A DNA stretch of 30,867 nucleotides from CAZNVB01 sp964651495 (GTDB lineage Bacteria; Acidobacteriota; Aminicenantia; Aminicenantales; UBA8522). The stretch covers positions 1 through 30,867 of the forward strand of contig CAZYWP010000017.1 in NCBI GenBank assembly GCA_964651495.1. Reading direction: 5' to 3'. The position numbers were made by a program, and so were the translations under genes. The notes under the pieces are model-generated. The model saw only the letters and a program-made list of their open reading frames with translations, had not been told where the DNA came from and did no database searches. Shown here in pieces: positions 14,848 to 23,763 of this stretch. Position 1 is the stretch's first letter. Each line of letters opens with the position of its first letter.

Positions 14848-16313
14848 GACTCAACGACCTGCTTCGCGACATTCCCGGCCTCCAGGTCAACGGCAACGGG
14901 ACGGCCGAAATCGCCGGCCTGGCTTATTCGTCAAAACAGGTCGAACCGGGCTTTCTGTTCGCCGCCCTGAAAGGAGAAAAGACGGACGGGTACGACTTCG
15001 TCGAGGAGGCCGTTGGGCGGGGGGCCGGCGTCGTCCTCTCCTCCAGGCCCAGGCCGCAGAACGTCAGGGCCGCCTGGGTCCAGGTGGCCGATCCCCGGGA
15101 AGCTCTGGCCCTCGCCTCGGCCAACTTCTACGGCCATCCGTCCATGAAGATGAAGGTCGTCGGCGTTACGGGAACGAAAGGGAAGACGACTCTGACCTAC
15201 CTGCTGGAGTCCATCATCAAGAAAGCCGGATTCCAGCCGGCCGTCATCGGCACGGTCAATTACCGCTGGCAGGACAGGGTTGTCTCCGCCGAGCGGACGA
15301 CACCGGAAGCGCCCGACCTGCAGCGAATGATGAGCGAGATGCTGGAGCAGGGCATCAGTCATTGTCTCGTCGAGGTCTCCTCCCATGCCCTCGACCTAAA
15401 GAGGGTCTGGGGAATCCACTTTGACATCGCCGTCTTCACTAACCTGAGCTCGGAGCACCTCGATTATCATTCTTCGCTGGAGGATTATTTCGAGGCCAAA
15501 AAGAAGCTCTTCTTCCTCAACGCCAAGAAAAGGACGGCCGTGGTCAACTTCGATGACCCGTGGGGGAAGAGGCTGATGTCCGAGCTCCCGCTGACGACGG
15601 TCTCCTTCGGTTTCGAGCCGGCCGCCATCGTCCGCGGCCAGGAGTACAGGCTGTCCGAGACGGGGATCAAAGCCCTGGTCGATTATCCGGGCGGCCAGGT
15701 CAAGATCTGCTCTCCCCTGATGGGCAAGCACAACCTCTACAATATCCTCGCCGGCATGGCCGCCGGGCTGGCTTTGAACATTCCCGTTTCCGCTATCAAA
15801 GACGGCATCAGCGCGCTCAAGGGCATCCCGGGCCGGCTGGAAAAAATCGAAACCGACCTGGGGATTCATGTTTTTGTGGACTACGCCCACACCGACCAGG
15901 CGCTGCGGAGCCTCCTGGAAACAGTCCGCGAGCTGAAGCCCCCGCGCATCCTCCTGGTCTTCGGTGCCGGAGGCGACAGGGACAAGGGCAAAAGAGCCCG
16001 GATGGGGGAAGTGGCCGCCTCCCTCGCCGATGTCACCTTCCTGACCTCGGACAACCCGCGCTCGGAAGACCCGCTGGCCATCATCGCCGATATTGAGAAG
16101 GGATTTACCCTGAAAGGAGCAAAGGCCTATCACAGAGTGCCCGACCGCAGAGAAGCCATTGCCCGGGCGCTGGGCTCGGCCAAAAAGGGAGATTATGTCC
16201 TGATCGCCGGAAAGGGACACGAGAAATACCAAGTCATCAAAGCGCAGAGGATCCCGTTTGACGATGCAGAAATTGCCCGCTCCCTCCTCAAGTCCATGGA
16301 GTCCGGGACCTGA
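14844..16313 (+). CDS. murE: UDP-MurNAc-tripeptide synthetase MurE (meso-DAP type)
   Basis: This 489-residue cytoplasmic Mur ligase adds the third amino acid of the peptidoglycan stem using ATP. It shows the three-domain Mur pattern: N-terminal UDP-binding domain (1-95), central ATPase with VTGTKGKTT (108-116), the EVSSHALDLKRV block and the YFEAKKKLF segment that holds the carbamylated-lysine region, then the C-terminal domain. The substrate loop reads DNPR (403-406), the signature of enzymes that add meso-diaminopimelate rather than lysine, so the wall is probably DAP-type. It overlaps ftsI by 4 nt (ATGA) and murF by 1 nt (TGATG). Confidence 0.96.
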   Translation: MRLNDLLRDIPGLQVNGNGTAEIAGLAYSSKQVEPGFLFAALKGEKTDGYDFVEEAVGRGAGVVLSSRPRPQNVRAAWVQVADPREALALASANFYGHPSMKMKVVGVTGTKGKTTLTYLLESIIKKAGFQPAVIGTVNYRWQDRVVSAERTTPEAPDLQRMMSEMLEQGISHCLVEVSSHALDLKRVWGIHFDIAVFTNLSSEHLDYHSSLEDYFEAKKKLFFLNAKKRTAVVNFDDPWGKRLMSELPLTTVSFGFEPAAIVRGQEYRLSETGIKALVDYPGGQVKICSPLMGKHNLYNILAGMAAGLALNIPVSAIKDGISALKGIPGRLEKIETDLGIHVFVDYAHTDQALRSLLETVRELKPPRILLVFGAGGDRDKGKRARMGEVAASLADVTFLTSDNPRSEDPLAIIADIEKGFTLKGAKAYHRVPDRREAIARALGSAKKGDYVLIAGKGHEKYQVIKAQRIPFDDAEIARSLLKSMESGT

Positions 16314-17701
16314 TGGTCGCCTTCCGGTTGGATGAGATCGCCGCCAGGCTGGAGGGTCGCATTGTCCAGGGCGATCCCCGCCGCGTGTTCGATAAATTCA
16401 GCATCGACTCACGGCTGAGCGAGCGGGGCGGGCTCTTTTTTGCCGTCGTGGCCAGGCGGAACGGCCATGACTTCATCCCCGACGCGGCGCAAAAAGGCGC
16501 CTCCGGCGCGGTTATCTCCCAGGATGTCCCCCCGCCGGACGGCGATTTCGCCCTCCTCCGCGTCGGCGACACCGTGGCTGCGCTCCAGGAACTGGGCCGG
16601 GCCGCCCTCGCCGCCTGCCCTGTCAAGGTGGTCGGCATCACCGGGAGTGTCGGCAAGACCACGACCAAGGAGTTTGCGGCCAGCCTGATCTCGGGGCGGT
16701 ACAGGGTCCTCAAGTCGGAGGGAAACCTGAACAACCATCTCGGCCTGGCCCTCTCCCTGCTCAGGTTGCAGCCGGACCACGAAGTGGCCGTGCTCGAAAT
16801 GGCCATGAGCGCGGCCGGTGAGGTCCGCGCCCTGACGCGGATCGCGCCGCCCGACATCGCCGTCATCACCAACGTCAACCCCGTGCATCTTGAGTTCTTT
16901 CCCGACCTGGAGTCCATCGCCCGGGCCAAAAAAGAGATCCTCGAGGGATTGAAGGACGGGGGGTCCGCCGTCCTCAACGGAGACGACCCGCTGGTCGAAA
17001 AAATCGGCCGGGACTGGAAGGGCCGCCGGATCACGTTTGGCTTCTCCCCGCGCTGCGACGTCCAGGCCTCGGCGGTCCAAAGCCTGGGAGAGGAGGGGCT
17101 TATCTTTGAGCTGCGGCTCGGACCGGAGAAAGAAAAAGTCCATTTCGCCTTCCTCTACGAGGACTATCTCTACAATCTGCTCGCCGCGCTCGGAGCGGGG
17201 TGGGCTCTCGACGTCCCTTTCGCCGACATGTGCGAGAGGATTTCGCGACTGCAGCCGCTCGCCGGAAGAGGAATCCTGTTACGCCTCGGCCGGGGCATCC
17301 GGGTCCTCGATGATTCTTACAACTCCAACCCCAAAGCGCTCGAATCCGCCCTGCGGGGTTTGTCCGGTTTGCCGGCCAAGAGGCGGGTCGCGGTCTTGGG
17401 AGACATGCTGGAGCTCGGAAAGGGTGAGGCGGCGTTCCACCGCGCCGCGGGCAAACAGGCGACCGAGTTTGGCTGGGACGTCCTGGTTACCGTCGGCCTG
17501 ATGGGCCCCCATACGGCCGCGGGAGCCCGCCGCGCCGGGATGCCGGCATCCCGGATTTTCGCCTTCATCGACTCGACCGCCGCCGCGGAAAAAATCCCCG
17601 GCCTCATCCAGGAGGGAGATCTCGTCCTGGTTAAAGGGTCGCGCGGCGCGCGGATGGAACGGGTCGTGGAGAAATTGAAAGAGGCATTCAAGGAGAATTA
17701 A
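16313..17701 (+). CDS. murF: UDP-MurNAc-pentapeptide synthetase MurF
   Basis: This 462-residue Mur ligase attaches D-Ala-D-Ala to the UDP-MurNAc-tripeptide in the cytoplasm, the last soluble step of the precursor. The P-loop GITGSVGKTTT lies at about 108-118. The NHLGLALSLL and AVLEMAMSAAGEV segments follow, then TNVNPVHLEFF, and the ADP-binding LDDSYNSNPKALESAL block characteristic of MurF. It begins at a TGATG junction with murE. It needs D-Ala-D-Ala from a ligase (Ddl) that is not encoded in this cluster. An AAGGAG near its 3' end (17689-17694) serves the next gene, mraY. Confidence 0.96.
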   Translation: MVAFRLDEIAARLEGRIVQGDPRRVFDKFSIDSRLSERGGLFFAVVARRNGHDFIPDAAQKGASGAVISQDVPPPDGDFALLRVGDTVAALQELGRAALAACPVKVVGITGSVGKTTTKEFAASLISGRYRVLKSEGNLNNHLGLALSLLRLQPDHEVAVLEMAMSAAGEVRALTRIAPPDIAVITNVNPVHLEFFPDLESIARAKKEILEGLKDGGSAVLNGDDPLVEKIGRDWKGRRITFGFSPRCDVQASAVQSLGEEGLIFELRLGPEKEKVHFAFLYEDYLYNLLAALGAGWALDVPFADMCERISRLQPLAGRGILLRLGRGIRVLDDSYNSNPKALESALRGLSGLPAKRRVAVLGDMLELGKGEAAFHRAAGKQATEFGWDVLVTVGLMGPHTAAGARRAGMPASRIFAFIDSTAAAEKIPGLIQEGDLVLVKGSRGARMERVVEKLKEAFKEN

Positions 17702-17702
17702 G

Positions 17703-18791
17703 GTGCTGTACTGGCTGCTCGTGCCTCTAAGAGAGTATTTTTTCTTTTTCAATGTCTTTCGCTACATCACCGTGCGCACAGCCCTGGCCGGCATCACGGC
17801 GTTGCTGGTGAGCTTTCTCCTGGGCCCCCTGGTCATCAGAACGATGAAGAAGCTTCAGGTCGGCCAGGAAATCCGGCCCGAAGGCCCGCAGTCCCACCTG
17901 GCCAAAAAAGGGACCCCTTCCATGGGCGGGATCCTGATCATCAGCTCCACCGTCATCCCGACCCTGCTCTGGGGAAACCTGAGCAACAGCTATGTTTGGT
18001 GTGGACTGGCCGCCATGCTCGGGTTCGGCGCCATCGGGTTCTGGGACGACTACCTCAAGGTCAAGAGGCGGAGGTCGCTGGGCCTCGAAGGCCGAAAAAA
18101 AATCCTCCTCCAGTTCATCCTGGCCGCGGCCGTCGGCCTCGGCCTGGTCTATATGGGCCTGACCGACGGGTTCAGCCTGAGGCTGAGCTTCCCCTTTTTC
18201 AAAACCTGGGTCCCCTACCTGGGCTGGCTCTACCTGCCCTGGATCATATTCATCCTCGTCGGCTCCTCCAACGCGGTAAACCTGGCGGACGGGCTGGACG
18301 GCCTGGCCATCGGGCTGACCTTCATCAGCGCCACCGCACTGACGGCCCTCACCTACATTGCCGGCCACGCCCTTTACTCACAGTACTTGAACATCGCCCG
18401 GGTGCCCCAGGCGGCGGAACTGACCGTCTTCGCCGGCGCCTTTTCCGGGGCCTGCCTGGCCTTTCTCTGGTTCAACTGCCACCCCGCCCAAATCTTCATG
18501 GGCGACGTGGGAGCCCTTTCCCTTGGGGCCACGCTCGGCGTGATCGCCATCCTGATCAAGCAGGAATTCCTGCTCTTCGCGGTCGCCGGCGTCTTTATCC
18601 TGGAGGCGCTCTCCGTCCTTCTCCAGGTTGGCTACTTCAAGCTCTCCCACGGGAAGCGCATCTTCAAGATGGCCCCGCTCCATCACCACTTCGAGCTGAG
18701 CGGCTGGCGGGAGGAGCAGATCGTGGTCAGGTTCTGGATCCTGGCCATCATTTTCGCCCTCTTCAGCCTGACGACGCTTAAGTTGAGATAA
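17703..18791 (+). CDS. mraY: Phospho-MurNAc-pentapeptide transferase MraY
   Basis: This 362-residue polytopic inner-membrane enzyme transfers phospho-MurNAc-pentapeptide to undecaprenyl phosphate, making lipid I. Conserved elements are the GTPSMGG loop (about 70-76), the Asp115-Asp116 pair in FWDDYLK, NLADGLDGLA with Asp196 and Asp199, MGDVGALSLG with Asp268, and the triple histidine 327-329 in PLHHHFE. About ten hydrophobic helices alternate with these loops. The start is GTG at 17703, backed by AAGGAG 8 nt upstream. It follows murF after a single nucleotide and precedes murD by 2 nt. Confidence 0.97.
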   Translation: MLYWLLVPLREYFFFFNVFRYITVRTALAGITALLVSFLLGPLVIRTMKKLQVGQEIRPEGPQSHLAKKGTPSMGGILIISSTVIPTLLWGNLSNSYVWCGLAAMLGFGAIGFWDDYLKVKRRRSLGLEGRKKILLQFILAAAVGLGLVYMGLTDGFSLRLSFPFFKTWVPYLGWLYLPWIIFILVGSSNAVNLADGLDGLAIGLTFISATALTALTYIAGHALYSQYLNIARVPQAAELTVFAGAFSGACLAFLWFNCHPAQIFMGDVGALSLGATLGVIAILIKQEFLLFAVAGVFILEALSVLLQVGYFKLSHGKRIFKMAPLHHHFELSGWREEQIVVRFWILAIIFALFSLTTLKLR

Positions 18792-18793
18792 GC

Positions 18794-20164
18794 ATGGACA
18801 TCGCCGGAAAAAAATTCGTCATCGTCGGCCTGGGGAAGACGGGCGCTGCTCTGGCCAGGTTCCTTCTTCCCCGCGGGGCCGCGGTTACGATCAGCGAGAT
18901 CAAGAATGAGGAAGACTTGAGAAGGAAGGCCCGAGTCTGGAAAGAAAGGGGTGTCATCCTTGAAACAGGCCAGCATCGTTTGGCAACATTTCTTGCGTCC
19001 GATTTCATCGTTCCCAGCCCCGGAGCCGCTTCCCTGCCGTTGCTTCAGGCGGCCGAGGAAAAGGGAATCCAGGTCATTTCCGAGATTGAACTGGCCTATC
19101 ATTTCATCAGGGGCCGGGTCGTCGGCATCACCGGCACCAACGGAAAATCGACGACCGCCTCGCTCGCTCATAAGATACTCAAGGAGGCCGGCCTGAAGGC
19201 GTACCTGGCGGGAAACATCGGCACGCCCTTGATTTCGTTCGTCGACGGGAGCCGGGACGATCACATCTACGTCACCGAGATCTCGAGCTTCCAACTCGAG
19301 CACATCCGCAGGTTTCGCGTGGGCATCTCCGTTTTTCTCAACGTCTCCCTGAATCACCTGGACTGGCACGATTCCTTCGCCTCCTATTTTGGCGCCAAGA
19401 AAAGACTCGTCCTCGCCCAGGGTCAGGGGGATGTCGCCATCCTGAACCGGGATGACCGGCTCGTCTGGGCCCTCTCCGGGGAGACGGATGCCAGAGTCTA
19501 TTCCTTCAGCGGCCGGGCGAAAGTCCGCCGCGGCTGCTTCCTGCGCGACGGATGGATCATCCTCCGCGATGAGAACGGGGAACAGCCGTTGATGAAGGCG
19601 GAAGAGGTTCCCCTCCCGGGAGGCCATAACCGGGAGAACGTGATGGCGGCCGCCCTGGTGGGGCACTGCCTGGGAGCGGCCCCGAAAAGCATGCGCGCCT
19701 CGATCCGGAGTTTTGCCGGTCTCGAACATCGATTGGAAAAAGTGCTCACTCTTCGCGGCGTCGGGTTTGTCAACGATTCCAAGGCCACCACCGTCGACGC
19801 CTCCGTTAAGGCTATCCAGAGTTTCGATCAACCCATCGTCCTGATACTCGGCGGGCGGGACAAAGGCGCCGATTTCCGCCTCCTGCGCCAGCCGGTGAAA
19901 CAAAAGGTCAAAAAGGTCATCCTCCTGGGCGAAGCCAGGGAAAAGATCTGGCAGGCCCTGCGGGGGGCCGCGGTCATGGGGTCCGCCGCGACCCTGCGGG
20001 AGGCCGTGGCCCAGGCGTTCGTCGCTGCCAGGCGGGGCGAAATTGTGCTCCTGGCGCCAGCCTGCACGAGCTTTGACATGTTTAGAAATTTCGCAGCGCG
20101 CGGCCGCGCCTTCAAGAGAGAAGTCCGAAGGCTCAGGGACAGGGTTCGAGGAGCAAGGATATAA
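18794..20164 (+). CDS. murD: UDP-MurNAc-L-alanine:D-glutamate ligase MurD
   Basis: This 456-residue cytoplasmic Mur ligase adds D-glutamate to UDP-MurNAc-L-Ala. It has an N-terminal Rossmann-like UDP-binding domain (VIVGLGKTGAALARFL), the ATPase P-loop GITGTNGKST (111-120), the EISSFQLEHI segment and NHLDWH. The C-terminal domain includes NDSKATTVDASVKAI and ILGGRDKGADF, both typical of MurD. It starts 2 nt after mraY with no strong ribosome-binding site, and ftsW begins 3 nt after its stop. A long open frame on the opposite strand (18683-20293) is an artefact of GC-rich codon structure. Confidence 0.97.
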   Translation: MDIAGKKFVIVGLGKTGAALARFLLPRGAAVTISEIKNEEDLRRKARVWKERGVILETGQHRLATFLASDFIVPSPGAASLPLLQAAEEKGIQVISEIELAYHFIRGRVVGITGTNGKSTTASLAHKILKEAGLKAYLAGNIGTPLISFVDGSRDDHIYVTEISSFQLEHIRRFRVGISVFLNVSLNHLDWHDSFASYFGAKKRLVLAQGQGDVAILNRDDRLVWALSGETDARVYSFSGRAKVRRGCFLRDGWIILRDENGEQPLMKAEEVPLPGGHNRENVMAAALVGHCLGAAPKSMRASIRSFAGLEHRLEKVLTLRGVGFVNDSKATTVDASVKAIQSFDQPIVLILGGRDKGADFRLLRQPVKQKVKKVILLGEAREKIWQALRGAAVMGSAATLREAVAQAFVAARRGEIVLLAPACTSFDMFRNFAARGRAFKREVRRLRDRVRGARI

Positions 20165-20167
20165 CCC

Positions 20168-21280
20168 ATGGAGATCTTCAAGCCCTTCGGGTTTGACAAG
20201 CCGACCGCCGGTATCACTCTGGCCCTCCTGGTCGTCGGGTTCACCATGGTTTTCAGCTCCTCGGCCGTCCTGGCCGAGCAAAAGTACAACCAATCGCTCT
20301 ATTTCCTCATCCAGCAGCTCATCGGCGCGGCGGCCGGGATCGCCCTGATCATCATCCTCCTCTCAGTCAGGAGGCCGTTCTTCCAGGATCCCTACGTCAT
20401 CTACGGCCTGCTTCTTGTTTCCCTTGTCCTGCTGGCGGCCTGCTTTGTCATGCCGACGGTGGCCAGGACGAACCGCTGGGTGGTCGTCGCGGGCCTCCGC
20501 TTCCAGCCGTCCGAGCTGGCCAAAATCAGCTTGGTGCTCTTTCTGGCCTACTATCTGGATAAAAAAAGAGACCGGCTCCATGAGTGGAGGAGCCTGATCT
20601 TCCCCGTCTCGATCGTGGGCTTCTTCATTCTCCTGATCCTGAAGGAGCCCGATTTCGGGACGGCCATCCTCATATTCGCCGTCTGCGGGCTGATGCTTTA
20701 TCTAGGAGGCGTCAGACTCCGGCACCTGGCGATTCTGGCCGGCGGGGCGGCCGTTTTGTTCGTCGTCACGCTTTTCTCGGCCAGCTACCGGCTCGAGCGC
20801 GTGACCGGTTTCATGTCTCCGGACAAGGATCCCCTGGGCAAGAGCTTCCAGCCCATCCAGTCCAGGCTGGCCGTCGGGTCCGGCGGGCTTCTCGGCGTGA
20901 GTTTGGGAGAGAGCACCCAGAAGCTCTATTTCCTGCCCAACGCCCACACCGATTTCATCTATGCCATCCTGGGAGAAGAGTTCGGACTGCTCGGCGCCCT
21001 GACTATCCTGACCCTCTATTTTTTATTCCTCTGGAGAGGGTTCGCCGTCTCGGCGCGGGCGCCCACCCCGGCCGGGCAGCTGGCCGGGACCGGCCTGACC
21101 CTCATTATCGGAGCCCAGGCGCTGCTCAACATGGCCATCGTCCTCGGGCTCGGGCCGGCCAAGGGAATCCCCCTTCCCTTGATCAGTTTCGGCCGGTCGT
21201 CACTCATCTGCAGCCTGGCGGCCATCGGGATTATCCTCAATATCTCCCAACGGAAGAGGGCCTGGCAAAAAAGGCCATGA
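20168..21280 (+). CDS. ftsW: SEDS-family septal glycosyltransferase FtsW
   Basis: This 370-residue polytopic membrane protein of the SEDS family polymerises lipid II glycans at the septum with FtsI. About ten hydrophobic helices are visible. Family motifs include FQPSELAK (112-119), KEPDFGTA (159-166), QSRLAVGSGGLLGVSLGEST (231-250) and NAHTDFIYAILGEEFG, whose Asp262 aligns with the presumed catalytic acidic residue. The KGIPLPLISFGRSS block ends the catalytic region. One oddity is that the near-invariant Gly-Gly of the SYGGSS motif is Gly342-Arg343 here. Position between murD and murG supports FtsW rather than RodA. Its stop overlaps murG by 4 nt (ATGA). Confidence 0.94.
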   Translation: MEIFKPFGFDKPTAGITLALLVVGFTMVFSSSAVLAEQKYNQSLYFLIQQLIGAAAGIALIIILLSVRRPFFQDPYVIYGLLLVSLVLLAACFVMPTVARTNRWVVVAGLRFQPSELAKISLVLFLAYYLDKKRDRLHEWRSLIFPVSIVGFFILLILKEPDFGTAILIFAVCGLMLYLGGVRLRHLAILAGGAAVLFVVTLFSASYRLERVTGFMSPDKDPLGKSFQPIQSRLAVGSGGLLGVSLGESTQKLYFLPNAHTDFIYAILGEEFGLLGALTILTLYFLFLWRGFAVSARAPTPAGQLAGTGLTLIIGAQALLNMAIVLGLGPAKGIPLPLISFGRSSLICSLAAIGIILNISQRKRAWQKRP

Positions 21281-22362
21281 AAGGAAGGAGCGTCATCATC
21301 AGCGGAGGCGGAACGGGCGGGCATCTCTTTCCCGCCCTGGCCATCGGACGGAAGCTCCGGGCCAGGGATCCCGGGCTGAGCCTGACTTTTATCGTCGGCC
21401 GGCGCAGCCTGGAAAATGAATTGATGGACCAGCACGGGGCGTGCTTCATTCCCCTGAAAATCGAGGGAATCAGGGGAAGAGGCTGGAAGAGCTGGAAAGC
21501 CCTGGCGCTGCTCCCCTTCGCCTTCGTCAAGTCCCTGGCCGTGCTCCTCCGCCTCAAACCGGACCTGGTCATCGGCGTGGGCGGCTACAGCTCTGGCCCG
21601 GTCGTCCTCCTCGCTTCACTCCTCCGGATTCCGACCCTGATCCTGGAGCAGAATCTCACGCCCGGGTTCACCAACCGCAGGCTCACGCCCTGGGCTGACA
21701 AAGCTGTCGTGGCGTTCGAGAATTCGCTCCCCTTCTTCAAGGGCAAAGGCGTCTTTCTGGGGAACCCGGTCCGGGAGGAGTTCTATGCCATCCGCCCCAA
21801 GCCGAGGACGGAGGAACTCATCCTGCTCGTTTTCGGCGGGAGCCAGGGCTCCCGCATTCTCAACCAGACCATGACGGCAGCGCTCCCCGATCTCACGGCC
21901 GCAAAGGACAGACTGAAGATCTTCCATCAGACCGGAAAAGCGGACTTCGAGTGGGTCAAGTCGAGCTACCTCCGGAGCGATTTTTCCGCCGCCCTGATCT
22001 CTCCGTTCTTTTTCGACATGGCGAATTATCTTGCCCAATCCGACTTGGTCATCTGCCGGGCGGGAGCGACCACGATCGCCGAGCTCATCGTCGCCCGGAA
22101 GGCGGCCATTCTCGTCCCCTTCGCCCGGGCGGCGGAGGACCACCAGGCCAAGAACGCCGCTGAATTGTCCCGGGTCGGAGGGGCGGAAGTGATCCTGGAA
22201 AAGGACCTCACCCCTCTGGTCCTGGCCGGGAGAATCCTCGAATTCCTGGAAAACAAACCTAAGATCACGGCGATGGAAAAGAACCTGACTGTCCTGAAAA
22301 CAGGCCGGCCGGCCGACGCCATCGCCGGCCTGTGCTTTGCTCTGATGGAGTCGAACCGGTAG
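21277..22362 (+). CDS. murG: Lipid II synthase MurG (UDP-GlcNAc transferase)
   Basis: This 361-residue GT-B glycosyltransferase transfers GlcNAc to lipid I at the inner face of the membrane, producing lipid II. It carries the N-terminal SGGGTGGHLFPALAI loop (about 9-23), VGVGGYSSGPVVLLA, FGGSQGSR and the C-terminal donor site CRAGATTIAEL followed by LVPFARAAEDHQ and KNA. It begins at ATG 21277, overlapping the ftsW stop by 4 nt. The open frame extends far upstream across ftsW, but that part is out of phase with the real FtsW protein and is not coding. AGGAGG spanning its stop (22361-22366) is the ribosome-binding site of murC. Confidence 0.96.
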   Translation: MKGRSVIISGGGTGGHLFPALAIGRKLRARDPGLSLTFIVGRRSLENELMDQHGACFIPLKIEGIRGRGWKSWKALALLPFAFVKSLAVLLRLKPDLVIGVGGYSSGPVVLLASLLRIPTLILEQNLTPGFTNRRLTPWADKAVVAFENSLPFFKGKGVFLGNPVREEFYAIRPKPRTEELILLVFGGSQGSRILNQTMTAALPDLTAAKDRLKIFHQTGKADFEWVKSSYLRSDFSAALISPFFFDMANYLAQSDLVICRAGATTIAELIVARKAAILVPFARAAEDHQAKNAAELSRVGGAEVILEKDLTPLVLAGRILEFLENKPKITAMEKNLTVLKTGRPADAIAGLCFALMESNR

Positions 22363-22372
22363 GAGGCTCGAG

Positions 22373-23761
22373 GTGGTGAAGAAAGTCTACCGCAAACTCA
22401 AGCACATCCACATGATCGGCATCGGCGGGACCGGCATGAACGGGATCGCCGAGGTGCTCCTCAACCTGGGCTACAAGGTCTCGGGCTCCGACCTCCAATC
22501 GAGCGATGTCACGGCGCGGCTGACCCGCCTGGGGGCAAAGATCCACAGAGGGCATCGGGCGGAGAGAATCCACGGCGCCGACGTCGTGGTCATCTCCTCG
22601 GCCGTGCGGGAGGACAACGTCGAAGTCCAGGAGGCCCGGCGGCTCAAGATCCCGGTCATCCCGCGCGCCGAGATGCTGGCCGAGCTGATGCGGATGAAGT
22701 ACGGCATCGCCGTGGCCGGCTCGCACGGCAAGACGACGACGACCTCGATGATCGCCCAGGTCCTCGAGTTCGGCGGATTCGACCCAACCATCATCGTCGG
22801 AGGACGCCTCAACACCATCGGCTCCCACGCCAAGCTCGGGGAGGGCGATTTCATCGTCGCCGAGGCCGACGAGAGCGACCGCTCCTTCCTCTTCCTCTCC
22901 CCATTCATCGCCGTCCTCACCAACATCGACGAAGAGCATCTCGACCAGTACCAGACCGTTGAGGAGATCAAAAAAACCTTCGTCAATTTCGCCTCCAAGG
23001 TTCCGTTCTATTGTCCCATCATCCTCTGTCTTGACGACCCGAACCTGCAGAGCCTCATCCCCCAGTTCGAGCGGCGGCTGATCACTTACGGCTTCTCCTC
23101 GCAGGCGGATATCTTCGCCCGGGACCAATCGTTCGAGGAATTCAGGAGCGCCGCGGCGCTTTTCCACCACGGCAAGAAGATCGGCGACCTGAAGCTCCAG
23201 GTTCCCGGCGAGCACAACATTTCCAATGCCATGGCCGCGGTGGCCGTCGGCCTCGACCTGGACATTCCGGTCCAGGTCATCCTTGAGGCGCTGCAGAATT
23301 ATTCCGGAACGGGCCGGCGTTTCGAGCTGAAAAAGACCGTCGGCGACATCATGGTGGTGGAGGATTACGGCCATCATCCGACCGAGATCAAGGCCACTCT
23401 AGACGCCGCCAAGCGGGGCTTCGCCCGCCGCCTGGTGGTCGTCTTTCAGCCCCACCGCTACACCCGGCTTTCCCTGCTGATGAAGAGCTTCGCCACCGCC
23501 TTTAACCAGGCGGACGTTCTCGTCCTGAGCGAGGTCTATCCGGCGGGAGAGCCGCCCATTCCGGGCGCGACCGGAAAAGCGCTCTATGATGAGATCAGGC
23601 AGTACGGCCACAAGAACGTCCATTTCGAGCCGAATATCAAAAAAATCGCGCCGCTGGTCAGGAAGCTGGCCCAGCCTCAGGACCTCATCCTGGTCCTGGG
23701 CGCCGGCAACATCAACCGGACGGCCCCGGAAATCATCTCCCTCCTGGAGGGCAAGAGCTGA
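22373..23761 (+). CDS. murC: UDP-MurNAc-L-alanine ligase MurC
   Basis: This 462-residue cytoplasmic ligase adds L-alanine to UDP-MurNAc, the first stem amino acid. The N-terminal IGIGGTGMNGIAEVL (about 15-29) binds UDP. The ATPase loop AGSHGKTTTT lies at about 115-124, VAEADESDRSF follows, and the C-terminal VVEDYGHHPTEIKATL is diagnostic of MurC. The start is GTG at 22373, 6 nt after AGGAGG (22361-22366); a second GTG follows directly and is an equally plausible initiation codon. ftsQ starts 2 nt after its stop. In many genomes murB and ddl sit here; neither does in this window. Confidence 0.96.
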   Translation: MVKKVYRKLKHIHMIGIGGTGMNGIAEVLLNLGYKVSGSDLQSSDVTARLTRLGAKIHRGHRAERIHGADVVVISSAVREDNVEVQEARRLKIPVIPRAEMLAELMRMKYGIAVAGSHGKTTTTSMIAQVLEFGGFDPTIIVGGRLNTIGSHAKLGEGDFIVAEADESDRSFLFLSPFIAVLTNIDEEHLDQYQTVEEIKKTFVNFASKVPFYCPIILCLDDPNLQSLIPQFERRLITYGFSSQADIFARDQSFEEFRSAAALFHHGKKIGDLKLQVPGEHNISNAMAAVAVGLDLDIPVQVILEALQNYSGTGRRFELKKTVGDIMVVEDYGHHPTEIKATLDAAKRGFARRLVVVFQPHRYTRLSLLMKSFATAFNQADVLVLSEVYPAGEPPIPGATGKALYDEIRQYGHKNVHFEPNIKKIAPLVRKLAQPQDLILVLGAGNINRTAPEIISLLEGKS

Positions 23762-23763
23762 GC

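Noticed and set aside
18683..20293. 536-codon open frame on the minus strand opposite murD
   Set aside because: It lies antisense to a clear MurD, and its translation is rich in Gly, Asp, Arg and Pro with no domain. GC-rich third positions create such mirror frames.
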